Shown piece after piece: positions 51,901-61,179 of a stretch of 64,000 nucleotides of DNA. A program made the position numbers and the translations under genes. Below the pieces are notes generated by a model. The model was given only the letters and a program-made list of their open reading frames with translations. It was not told the origin of the DNA and ran no database searches. The stretch spans positions 377,114 through 441,113 of the forward strand of contig PNAM01000106.1 of assembly GCA_003170275.1 (NCBI GenBank), in the 5' to 3' direction. The number at the start of each line of letters is the position of its first letter. Position 1 is the first letter of the stretch. The DNA comes from Myxococcales bacterium (lineage in GTDB: Bacteria > Myxococcota_A > Polyangia > Palsa-1104).

Positions 51901-53792
51901 GGGATGCGCTCGTTGGGCGTAGCCGCCGCCTGCGCGTGCTTCTCCAACACCTCGACCAGCTGCGCCTCGGAGTCCTCGCCGTTGCGCTCGTACGCCGACT
52001 CCAGCCGCTTGAGCGCGTCGCGATCGCCGGGCAAGAACGACAGGATCTCCTCGCACGCCCAGATCACCCCATCGAGATCGTCGAGCCGCTCGTCGTAGAT
52101 CAGCGCCAGCCGCCGCAGCAGGTTGAGCTTCTCGACCTTCTCCTTCGACACCTTCAGCTGCCGCTTGATGGTCCTGGCCACCCCCTCGGCGTCGCCGCTC
52201 GACTCGAACAGATCGCCGAGCGCGCGATAGAGCGAGCCGTCGTCCGGCTTGATCTCCAGCGCGTCCTCGAGGAATTGCTTGGCGCGCACCAGCTCGTGCC
52301 GCTCGCGGTAGATCTGCCCGAGTCGCTTGAGCACGTCGGCGCGCGCCGGCCCGACGTGCGCGGCGGCCAGCTCCTTCTCGAGCGCGTGTGTGACCGAGAC
52401 CCAGCGGTCCTGCTTGAGCTGCAGCCGCTTGAGCTCCATCGTGCCGCGCTGCGACGGCTCGATCGCCTCGGCGCGCCGCCACGCGTCCATCGCCGCGCCC
52501 GCGTCACCCACCTTCTTCTCGTACAGCTCGGCAAGCTCGGCCAGTCGCGTGGGCTGCTCCTCGAGCGGCGCCGCTTCGATGGCCGCCTCGGCGAGCGCCA
52601 CAAGCGAGCCGTGATCGCGCCGCGCGAGCAGGTAGTCGGCCAGCGCGCGAAACGCCCCCGAATGCGCCGGATCGCTCTCCAGCGCCGCGCGCAGCGCCGC
52701 TTCCTGTCGCGCGCCGGCGCCGCCCTTCTGGAAGAAGCCCGCGATCTCGACCAGCTGATCGCAATAATCCTGCGCGTCCGACGGCGGCGCCGCGTCGAGC
52801 ATGCGCTGGCGCAGATCGCCGATGCCGGTGAAGTCCTTGTTGGCCTCGAGCGCCTGCTCGATCAGCGCGCGCGCGTCGGTGGCGTCGTCGCCCTCCGAGT
52901 TCGCCTGCACGCACGCGTCGACGGCCTCTTCCAGATCGCCCGCCTGCGCCGCCAGGATCGATCGCTTCGACGCGCGTCGCGGCACCGGCGCGTCCTGCCG
53001 ATACAGCCGCCGCAGCTCCTCCAGATGTGACGGCCCGAGATCCGCGTACGCGCGCTCCAGCCGCACCGCGGCGTCGACGTGATACGGATCGGCGCCGAGC
53101 GCGCGCTTGAGGAAGCCGACCTCTCCGTCGAGATCGCCCTTCTTGTGGCGCCCCTGCGCCAGCTCGAGGAACAGCCCGGCCGCGCGCTCCGGCGGTCCCA
53201 TCGTCTCGCCCGGCGGCGCCGGAAAATCGGGCGACACGTAGAGCGACGCGAGCGCCTCCTTGGCCTCCGGATCGTTGGGCCGCAGGCGCGCCGCCTCTTC
53301 CAGCCGCACCGCTGCGCCGACCAGATCGCCCACCTTCTTGGCGCGCACCAGCCCGAGCTGCACCAGCAGATCCGCACGCTGCGCCGGATCCTTCGACGTC
53401 TCCAGCTCGACCTCGTACAGCCGCGCGACCTGCACCCAATCGCCGAGCGCGCGGTACACGCGCCGCCCCGCGTCGATCGCCTGCGGATGATCCGGATCGA
53501 TCTTGAACGCGCGCTGGTAGCGCTCGATCGCCTGATCGAGCCGGCCGAGATCCTGCTCGTACAGCGCGCCCAGCTCGAGCTCGATGGTCGCGTGCAGGCG
53601 CTTTTCGATCGGCCCTACGTCGGCCTTCTCGCAGGCTTCGACCAGGCGCGCGACTGCGCCGAGCACGTCGCCCTGTTCGCGCAAGAGCTTCGCAGCCTTG
53701 CGCAATGCCTCGGCCGCCGGCCCCCCCTGGCCACGACCCTTCTTGAGCAGCTCCTCCAGCGAATCGGCTTCCCGATTTTTGGATGGGGGCAT
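45966..53792 (-). CDS. Giant TPR-repeat protein (2608 residues)
   Basis: This soluble protein is built almost wholly of TPR-like helical pairs (for example LEQDLGRLDQAIERYQRAFKI-type units) in two blocks, about residues 20-1180 and 1330-2350. They are joined by a Pro-rich linker (about 1180-1290) that carries three short similar motifs: PTLEIRLDELI, PTVELSINDLM and KTIDLSISDVA. The C-terminal about 250 residues are a separate, non-TPR domain (ASFGVKPEDRVSPVAANDLARAYS and on). No signal peptide or membrane helix is seen. It probably works as a large scaffold. Long plus-strand frames opposite are shadows. Confidence 0.9.
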   Translation of the reverse strand: MPPSKNREADSLEELLKKGRGQGGPAAEALRKAAKLLREQGDVLGAVARLVEACEKADVGPIEKRLHATIELELGALYEQDLGRLDQAIERYQRAFKIDPDHPQAIDAGRRVYRALGDWVQVARLYEVELETSKDPAQRADLLVQLGLVRAKKVGDLVGAAVRLEEAARLRPNDPEAKEALASLYVSPDFPAPPGETMGPPERAAGLFLELAQGRHKKGDLDGEVGFLKRALGADPYHVDAAVRLERAYADLGPSHLEELRRLYRQDAPVPRRASKRSILAAQAGDLEEAVDACVQANSEGDDATDARALIEQALEANKDFTGIGDLRQRMLDAAPPSDAQDYCDQLVEIAGFFQKGGAGARQEAALRAALESDPAHSGAFRALADYLLARRDHGSLVALAEAAIEAAPLEEQPTRLAELAELYEKKVGDAGAAMDAWRRAEAIEPSQRGTMELKRLQLKQDRWVSVTHALEKELAAAHVGPARADVLKRLGQIYRERHELVRAKQFLEDALEIKPDDGSLYRALGDLFESSGDAEGVARTIKRQLKVSKEKVEKLNLLRRLALIYDERLDDLDGVIWACEEILSFLPGDRDALKRLESAYERNGEDSEAQLVEVLEKHAQAAATPNERIPLFHRLAAIYEKRGDVAQAAERLERVLKLDKSDVKAQDAVARVYEKQERWADAALALDRVLSRVSGPKDAETWKRFARIVDGRLNDAQRAVRAWREVLDRRPTDRGALEAISRLARARGDHALLDDVLARRQEHAEGTEAAEIAVERAALLDERQNDKAGAAKLLRGVLDDLDPRNLEAHARLRKLEREAGNLDASLRIAERELFLSSEPARKLEIALEIARAWRDEAKDKLRAISAFERVIDLDPTGPSGLTALAALYAETGDWERQVVINEHRLTIAEGAADFNLAVALNFELAMTSEEQLKDPAKAFDYFRRAHDLEQTDGTLGELRRVAEKYGLWEEMCSVYSAQKGLDPRLRVAEIADEKMKDPKRAFAVVRGALSLDPGGERLQPELERLSERAADPQGLLDVYEALIAIRAENAKKIELLRKRADVREKRQHDKSGALDEVMRAFRLDPDDLSLLGEIRRLAEATHRWEDELIVEGFRFHRAEGDAKLAIALDAAALVEAKVKDNLRAFRAYLRAFQLKPEDLGIRGNLWRLARLIPLIEEKPTAAPAAPAPTNDRNDKPKNLPMVRLPAREPTLEIRLDELIMEDSKPIVISDAPATAPPQRRDPTVELSINDLMPVLKKPPANPKTIDLSISDVAVVNKKGPPPLRPPPLRVQAHQAHAAERMSALTAPHSAWDELAVVIMGLDAPDAASHFSHLLAVSEMWEKGAEDLDKAFEAIASAFRLDPEDTEARAALERLASSNDAWDQLIGVIDAAIEETGNARRAVKLLNDSAQVRERQGQIADAEARYLRALGMQPSDETALERLESIYRKAKRHHELSGLLERRLNGLLEKLPPGEPRRLRALELADVYEQLGNTYESLDAWKRVADENPDHAPAFAALARLYETVGQWSKVVESLTRELDVLDAGGPGKRDGQARARELRRRIGQIYEQELELPDRAIEAYGSLYDANQADTDAEAALERLYAKLGRNAELETLLERRGARTNDPEERARILERRARLYADKLSSPEGTVSVLRQLRKLRPDDTQVGVRLEQALAKAGHPEEQATALRERIGAAQKKNAPADERARLLIELGRLEAQLGDVQEAQRTLERALDLRPSDPQALAELAQLREGGSDWDGYATAREREAEVAPTPEHAARALVEAARTHADKRNDDPAARRCLERALEKEPRSQEAMAALGALARRTGDDDTADDLARRELALTGSSAVPAERQAELHAGLGGSLLKRGELDEAARAFRESMGAHAAYPAAVEGLADVAARTGAWDEVEALLRNAAVRDGVKPQVAVQFYRRLAEAAEHQGRPDDAYSALLEADRMIPNDLRTRMAMGENRYRANRFREAAQYLGAIAEHPELASVPEAGDALYHGAVAELKLRRPEKALPLLEIAVKAHPQHADALGLLAERILEAGDLNRAVELLERQAAATAGDDDRALRYERVADVLASELKDPSRACAAYQRALEAAGKWATSQLLEKTLRLERETGQLERAAVTAARLLERDAPPKERARRLREAASLDAALGNAAQAKQRLKSALELDPLDHETLAGLSAMLVTEGNDQEAATLLTRALPILPQLDAMHADQSARMSRATLWMRLGECRERLRDARGATIALEKALEADPSRRPLRELLLERYSDDASHDEVVRAHRMVLLADDPLHVPSLRSMARIEARAGARDGGRRFLQLLAVAGTISDDERRQLSESAPAERVDDGPTRSLDEDDHELLAHPDALPLAPVFAVLWEGTAGERAPDLASFGVKPEDRVSPVAANDLARAYSSCSLALGNRKTGLYLKPDPAFTGVAVVAAPPTSIVVGPALTQGRALADVRFVLGRALEIARPEFVFAEALPREEFTRLFAAILRAFHPRHARRRLETTGKDTAGTTRDDEAAMWKRALPYKVAKRLAELFADRADTEFSSARWRRAVRHTGNRAGLVASGDVIAAARVLMAEHDQEAVRELARFAASDDYMALRTKLTRA

Positions 53793-53885
53793 GTCCTCGT
53801 CTGGTCCTCAGTCGCGATGGAGATGGAGAGCGAAATCCCTTTGCGCGAGACGAGCTTACTACTTTGCGTGTATTGTTGCTAGCTC

Positions 53886-56583
53886 ATGCACACGCCCGTC
53901 CGCTACCAGCTTCCGAACGGCCTGACCGTGGTCCTGCAGCCGAGCCACGTGTGCAAGGTGGTGGCTTTCCAGGCCTGGGTAGGTGTGGGATCCGCCGACG
54001 AGCCGCCCGAGCTGGCCGGGATCGCGCACGTGTTCGAGCACATGCTGTTCAAGGGCACCGCGCGGCGCGGCGTCGGACAGATCGCGCAAGAGGTCGAAGC
54101 GGCGGGCGGCGAGATCAACGCCTGGACCAGCTTCGATCAGACCGTCTACCACCTGGTGCTGGCCAGCCGCTTCTTCGACACCGGCCTCGACATCCTCGCC
54201 GACGCGCTGCTCAACTCGTCCTTCGATCCGGGCGAGCTCGAGCGCGAGCTCAAGGTGGTGCTCGAGGAGGTCAAGCAGGGCGAAGACAACCCGAGCCGCG
54301 TGGCGACGCAGGCGCTGTTCGGCGCGGCGTTCCTCAAGCATCCGTATCGTCGCCCGGTGATCGGCTACACCAAGACGGTCAAGGCGTTCACGCGCGAGCG
54401 GCTGCTCGATTTCTTTCAGCGTCACTACGTCGCCAACAACATCACCGTGGTGGTGGTGGGCGACTTCGAGATCGAGCAGGCCAAGAAGAAGGTGGCCGAG
54501 CTGTTCGGCAAGGCGCCGAGCCGGCCCTTGCCCGAGCCGGGCACCGCGCGCAAAGAGCCGGCGCAGAAGGCGGCGCGCACCGTGGTCACCGCGCAGGACG
54601 TGCGCGAGGCGTACCTCTCGATCGCGTTTCACATCCCGGGCATCCATCACGCGGATACCGGCGCGCTCGACGTGGCGTCGATCATCCTCGGGCAGGGCGA
54701 CTCCTCGCGGCTGACCATGGAGGTCAAACGGCAGAAGGCGCTGGTCACCGACGTCTACGCGTACTCGTACACGCCGCGCGATCCGGGCCTGATGGTGGCC
54801 GGCGCGACGCTGCCTCCCGACAAGCTCGACGCCGCCTACGAGGCCATCCTCGAGCAGGTCTTCCGTCTGCGCTACGAGGACGTCAGCGACGAGGAGATCA
54901 AGAAGGCCAAGGCGATCATCGAGTCCGACGCGATCTATCAGAAGGAGACCGTGCAGGGCCAGGCGCGCAAGCTCGGCTTCTTCGAGACCGTCGCCGGCGG
55001 GCTCGACTACGAGGCGGAGTACAACCGCCAGGTGCGCGAGGTCACCCCCGCGAAGATCCGCGAGACCGTCACGCGCTACCTGACGCCCGACAACGCGACC
55101 GTGGCGCTGCTCCTGCCGCACGCCGAGAAGGGGAAAGAAGCCGCCGAGTCGGAGCGCTTGCAGGCCAAGCTGAAAGATCAGCTCGAGCGCACGCTCTCCG
55201 ACGCCGCGGAGCGCTGGGCGCCCGCCAAGGCGGCGATCGCCACCGAGGTCCCCGACGAAGAGTCGGCGGTGCTGCGCGTCCGGCTGCCGTCGGGCGCGCG
55301 CCTGCTGGTCAAGCGAGACACCACCGTCGGCCTGGTGGCGATGCGCGCGGTGTGGATGGGCGGCCTGCGCTACGAGGACGAAAAGTCCAACGGCGTGAAC
55401 AATCTGATCGCCGCGCTGGTCACGCGCGGCTCCAAGACTCGCACCGGCGACCAGATCGCGCGCGAGGTCGAGGGCATGGCCGGGGCGATCGGCGGCTTCT
55501 CGGGCCGCAACTCGTTCGGCATGCGCATGGAGCTGCTCTCGCGTCACTGGGAGCGCGGGCTCGAGATCTTCGCCGACTGCATCTCGAATCCGTCGTTCTC
55601 CGACGACGAATTGGAAAAGGAGCGGCGCCAGGTGCTGGAGGAGATCCGCACGCAGGAGGACAACGTCTCGGCCGAGGCGTTCCGCCTGTTCGGGCAGACC
55701 CTCTACAAGAAGCACCCGTACCGCATGGATCTGCACGGCACCGCGCAGTCGGTGAGCGGCCTGTCGCGCCGCCGCGTGCTCGACTACTACCGCCGTCACG
55801 TGGCGCTCGATCAGATGACGCTGGCGATCGTCGGCGACGTCGATCCCGCCGAGGTGATCGCCAAGGCGCGCGCGTTGTTCGGCATCGCCAAGGCCACCCC
55901 GTCGGAGCGGCCCGAGGCGCCGCCGCCGCCGTTCGACGGCACGCTCGACGAGCTCGAGGTGTTCCGCTTCCAGAACAAGCAGCAGGCGCACGTGGTCTAC
56001 GGCTTCCCGGGCACCACCATCAAGTCGCCCGACCGCTTCGCGCTCGAGGTGCTGTCGACGATCTTGTCGGGGCAGGGCGGCCGGCTGTTCGTCGAGCTGC
56101 GCGACAAGAAGGGGCTCGCCTACCGGGTGAGCGCGTTCTCCGTCGAGGGCGTCGATCCCGGTTACTTCGCGGTGTACATCGCGTGCAGCCCGGAGAACCT
56201 CGAGGTGGCGGTGAGCGGCATCAAGGACGAGCTCGGGCGCATGATGGCCGACCCGGTGCCGAAGGCCGAGCTCGAGCGCGCCAAGCGCTACCTGGTGGGC
56301 GCGCACGAGATCTCGCTGCAGCGACGCGCGGCGCTCGCCTCGACGCTGGCGTTCCACGACTGTTACGGGCTCGGCTGGGACGAGTACCGTCGCTACGCGC
56401 CGTCGATCTTGAAGGTCACCGCCGAGGACGTGCAGCGCGTGGCGCGCAAGTACCTCGATCCGCGCCATTCGATCCTGGCGACCGTCAAGCCGGAGGAGAC
56501 CACGCCGGTGCTCGCGAAGGCCAAGGTGAAGGCTGTCGCCAAGGTGGCGCGCGCAAACGGGGCGCGGCCGCGTTCCCGGGCGC

Positions 56584-56594
<11 letters not shown>
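53886..56594 (+). CDS. M16-family zinc peptidase (fused pair)
   Basis: The protein has 902 residues made of two M16 halves. The first (about 1-440) is active-type: His48, Glu51 and His52 in HVFEHMLFKGT, with the downstream Glu in LKVVLEEVKQGED. The second (about 455-890) has the fold but lacks this motif, as in other fused M16 peptidases (pitrilysin/PqqL-like). No signal peptide is evident. It probably degrades peptides of moderate size. The kinase gene begins inside its last codons (11-base overlap). Confidence 0.93.
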
Positions 56595-58332
<1,738 letters not shown>

Positions 58333-58354
58333 GCCGCCAAGCGTTCAAGATGGT

Positions 58355-59113
58355 ATGGGGATCGACGTGAAACCGGTGAAACCGAGCGCTGGCGGCTATT
58401 TGCGCCGGGCCGACCTGTTCACGAGCGTGCTCCTGGTGTTCCCGCTGTTCCTGGTCTACCAGGTCGGCGTGCTGGCCGTCCCCGAGGTCTACAACGGCGC
58501 CGACCTGATCACCTCGCAGCTCCTACGCTTGCTGCACGGCCAGCTCGGCATCTACATCGCCATCAACGCGGGCCTCTTGGCCGCGTTCCTCATCCTGATC
58601 GCCATCCTGCGCCGCAAGAACGAGTTCCACGCGCGCATGTTCATCCCCGTGCTGGTCGAGAGCGCGGTCTACGCCGTGACCATGGGCTCGCTGATCCTGT
58701 TCGTGATGAACATCCTGCACATCGATCCCAAGCTCGCCGTCGGCGCGCCCGCCGCCGCGGGACACAGCCCGGCCGACGTGGGACTGCTCGGCCGCATCGT
58801 GCTCTCGTTCGGCGCCGGCGTGCACGAAGAGCTGCTCTTCCGCCTGATCATCCTCTCCGGCCTGATCGCCGTCGGCACCGGCCTGTTCAAAATGCGCCGC
58901 TTCGCCGCCGTCGCGATGGCCTTCTGCATCTCCGCGTTTCTCTTCTCCGCCGCGCACCATGTGATCGGTGGCGAGCCGTGGCACGTCGGCGTGTTCGTGT
59001 ACCGCTTCCTGTGCGGCCTGGTCTTCGCGACCATCTTCCAGACCCGCGGCTTCGCCGTCGCGGTCTACACGCACGCCCTATACGACATCTTCGTCCTCAC
59101 GCTCCAGTCTTGA
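58355..59113 (+). CDS. CPBP-family intramembrane metalloprotease
   Basis: The protein has 252 residues and about seven membrane helices. The family motifs are HEELLFRLII, FLFSAAHHVIG and YTHALYDIFVL. They supply the Glu and His residues of the active site. This is the second CPBP protein in the window and is not closely similar to the first. It begins 22 bases after the kinase gene. Confidence 0.88.
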   Translation: MGIDVKPVKPSAGGYLRRADLFTSVLLVFPLFLVYQVGVLAVPEVYNGADLITSQLLRLLHGQLGIYIAINAGLLAAFLILIAILRRKNEFHARMFIPVLVESAVYAVTMGSLILFVMNILHIDPKLAVGAPAAAGHSPADVGLLGRIVLSFGAGVHEELLFRLIILSGLIAVGTGLFKMRRFAAVAMAFCISAFLFSAAHHVIGGEPWHVGVFVYRFLCGLVFATIFQTRGFAVAVYTHALYDIFVLTLQS

Positions 59114-59144
59114 CCGGTTTCGACCGCGGCTCTACGTTGATCGG

Positions 59145-59402
59145 GTGTCCAACGTCGACCCCTACCTGGAATATCTCGCGCGGTTCGAGCAGAAGGTAGG
59201 CGCGCTCACCGTCGGCTCGTACGGCAAGTGGAACGGCAAGCTGGTCCGCAAGCTGGCGCCCGACGAGTTCATGAACAAGCACACCGAATTCACGAACCTC
59301 AACACCCACTACCAAAAAATCCTCGACCGCGGCGACACCCTAAACGACGCCCTCACCAAGCTCCTCCGCGAACGCCAATCCGAGCTGCTGATCGAGGACT
59401 AG
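59145..59402 (+). CDS. Small hypothetical protein
   Basis: The protein has about 85 residues, mostly helical (VDPYLEYLARFEQKVGALTVG, then DALTKLLRERQSELLIED), with no signal or membrane segment. The GTG at 59145 has only weak support, and the frame opens earlier over the CPBP gene. It follows the CPBP gene by 31 bases. No family is recognised. Confidence 0.6.
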   Translation: MSNVDPYLEYLARFEQKVGALTVGSYGKWNGKLVRKLAPDEFMNKHTEFTNLNTHYQKILDRGDTLNDALTKLLRERQSELLIED

Positions 59403-59405
59403 GGA

Positions 59406-60029
59406 CTATTTCGCGCCGAGCAAGCGAAGGAGGGTGGCGGCACCAGCGCGCACGTCGAACGGATACCCAAACTCGAGCATCATCTCCACCCCCATCACCA
59501 CCGCGATCAGCAGCATCGCCACGCTCTCGTCCCCCACGTCCGCCCGAACGCGTCCCGCCGCCTGCGCCTCGCGGGTCGCGCTCGCCAGCCGCGCCTGCGC
59601 GTCGCCGACCAGCGCCACGTGCCTCTCGCGGATGTGCGACGAGCGCGCGCACGCGTCGAGGAAATGGTGCAGGCGCACCACCCCGGCCTTGGGCGGATAC
59701 GCGCCCGCCGCCACCGCCTCGGCAAAGAACTTCACGGTGAGCTCGAGGTCGAGCGCGTCGTGCCCCGAAGCGATCATGATGTCGAGCATCCGCCCGCGCG
59801 TCCTCTCCATCACCGCGACGATCAGATCCTCGCGATCGCGGAAGTGCACGTAGAACGCGCCGCGCGTATAGCCCGCTAGCGCGCAGATCTCGTCCAGGCT
59901 CGGCCCATCGAGCCCGCGCCGGCCGAACAGCTTCATGGCCGCCGCGATCAGCGCCGCGCGCGTCTGCTCCTTCGAAAGCTCCCGCGTTTCCGGCCTCTTG
60001 GCGCGCCGGGAATGAACCGCCCGCTTCAT
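59406..60029 (-). CDS. TetR-family repressor next to alkB
   Basis: The protein has 207 residues. The helix-turn-helix is at about 20-70 (ALIAAAMKLFGRRGLDGPSLDEICALAGYTRGAFYVHFRDREDL), followed by the ligand-binding helical part. It is divergent from the AlkB-like gene. Two copies of CATAC-N6-GTATG lie in the space between, one close to each start, so it probably represses both itself and alkB until a hydrocarbon or fatty-acid signal appears. The ATG at 60029 is chosen from the family start; the open frame further upstream is spurious. Confidence 0.85.
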   Translation of the reverse strand: MKRAVHSRRAKRPETRELSKEQTRAALIAAAMKLFGRRGLDGPSLDEICALAGYTRGAFYVHFRDREDLIVAVMERTRGRMLDIMIASGHDALDLELTVKFFAEAVAAGAYPPKAGVVRLHHFLDACARSSHIRERHVALVGDAQARLASATREAQAAGRVRADVGDESVAMLLIAVVMGVEMMLEFGYPFDVRAGAATLLRLLGAK

Positions 60030-60036
60030 GCTGTTG

Positions 60037-60054
60037 ACATACCGTACCGTATGT
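60037..60054. promoter_or_regulatory. TetR operator, copy next to tetR
   Basis: ACATAC (60037-60042) and GTATGT (60049-60054) form an inverted repeat with a 6-base spacer. It overlaps TTGACA (60034-60039) and lies eight bases upstream of the tetR start. Confidence 0.65.
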
Positions 60055-60116
60055 GAGAAATCAAGTCGCGTCGCTCCCGCGACGGGACCCCGCCTTCGGC
60101 GGTAAGGAAGGATCCA

Positions 60117-60132
60117 CATACGGACGCGTATG
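60117..60132. promoter_or_regulatory. TetR operator, copy next to alkB
   Basis: CATAC (60117-60121) and GTATG (60128-60132) repeat the half-sites and spacing of the site at 60037-60054. It lies 18 bases upstream of the preferred alkB start. Confidence 0.6.
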
Positions 60133-60150
60133 CGAAACCCGGAGGGGATC

Positions 60151-61179
60151 ATGCCGCGCGCCCGGCTGTTCATTCGACACCTGCTCTGCCTGCTGTTCCC
60201 GCTCGTCACCCTCGGCTTCGTCGCCACCGGCCCGCACCGTTGGTGGGCGTCGCTGCCCGCGCTGGCCATCGTCCTGGTCGTCACCCTGGTCGACGGTCGC
60301 GCCCGCGCGGTGGCGTTCGATCCGCCCGACGGGCTGCCTACCTGGCCGTTCACCGCGCTGGTGATCGCCCTCGCGTTCATCCAGCTCGCGACCATCGCGC
60401 TCTTGGTGCGCCTGGTCGCGGTCGGCGGCTGGTCCTTCGATCTGATCCTGATCGGCTGGTTCGTCGGCAACAACTCCGGCTGGGGCACGCTGGTCGTGGC
60501 GCACGAGCTGATCCACCGCCGCGAGAGGGCGCTGCGCCTGCTCGGCCGGGCGCTGTTGTGCACGGTCCTCTACGATCACTTCTTCACCGAGCACGTGCGC
60601 GGCCACCACGCGCGCGTCGGCACTGCTGCCGATCCCGCGACCGCGCGCTTCGGCGAGAGCTACCAGTCGTTCTTCAGGCGCACCGTCCCCGGCCAGCTCC
60701 GCAGCGCCTGGCAGCTCGATCGCCGCCGCGTGATCCAGGGCCTGGTCGCGCAGGCGCTCCTGCTCGCCGCCATCACGATCCTGGCCGGCCCCGTCGCGCT
60801 CGTGGTCTTTCTCTGGCAGGCCTACAACGCCGTCACCCTGCTCGAAGCGGTCAACTACTTCGAGCACTGGGGCCTCTCGCGCACCGGCGCGCGGCCCGGC
60901 CCGGTCGACGCCTGGGACACCGACGGCTGGTTCACCGTTTACTCGCTGGTCGGCCTGTCCCGGCACGCCGATCACCACGCGAACGCCGCGCGTCCCTACC
61001 AACGCCTGCGCCACGTCGACGAGAGCCCCAAGCTGCCGCGCGGCTACTACGCCATGGTCACCCTGGCGCAATTGCGCAATCGCACGTTTCAGCGGTTGAT
61101 GACCGACGAGCTGCGCAGAAAGCGCCTGGGTCCGTTCGTTACGGCGTTCGCTACAGGTTGTACGACAGGCCGAGCGTGA
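60151..61179 (+). CDS. alkB: AlkB-type alkane 1-monooxygenase
   Basis: The protein has 342 residues and about six membrane helices. All the di-iron motifs of alkane hydroxylases are present: HELIH (118-122), EHVRGHH (147-153), NYFEHWGL (235-242) and LSRHADHHA (269-277). It would hydroxylate the end of n-alkanes or fatty acids with electrons from a rubredoxin, which is not coded nearby. At 342 residues it is shorter than typical AlkB (about 400). The ATG at 60151 follows GGAGGGG; an earlier ATG at 60130 lies in the operator. Its 3' end overlaps the opposite SH3/barrel gene by 29 bases. Confidence 0.9.
   Translation: MPRARLFIRHLLCLLFPLVTLGFVATGPHRWWASLPALAIVLVVTLVDGRARAVAFDPPDGLPTWPFTALVIALAFIQLATIALLVRLVAVGGWSFDLILIGWFVGNNSGWGTLVVAHELIHRRERALRLLGRALLCTVLYDHFFTEHVRGHHARVGTAADPATARFGESYQSFFRRTVPGQLRSAWQLDRRRVIQGLVAQALLLAAITILAGPVALVVFLWQAYNAVTLLEAVNYFEHWGLSRTGARPGPVDAWDTDGWFTVYSLVGLSRHADHHANAARPYQRLRHVDESPKLPRGYYAMVTLAQLRNRTFQRLMTDELRRKRLGPFVTAFATGCTTGRA

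Noticed and set aside
60034..60062. Full sigma-70 promoter for alkB from TTGACA at 60034
   Set aside because: No acceptable -10 box lies at 16-18 bases; only the operator is claimed.
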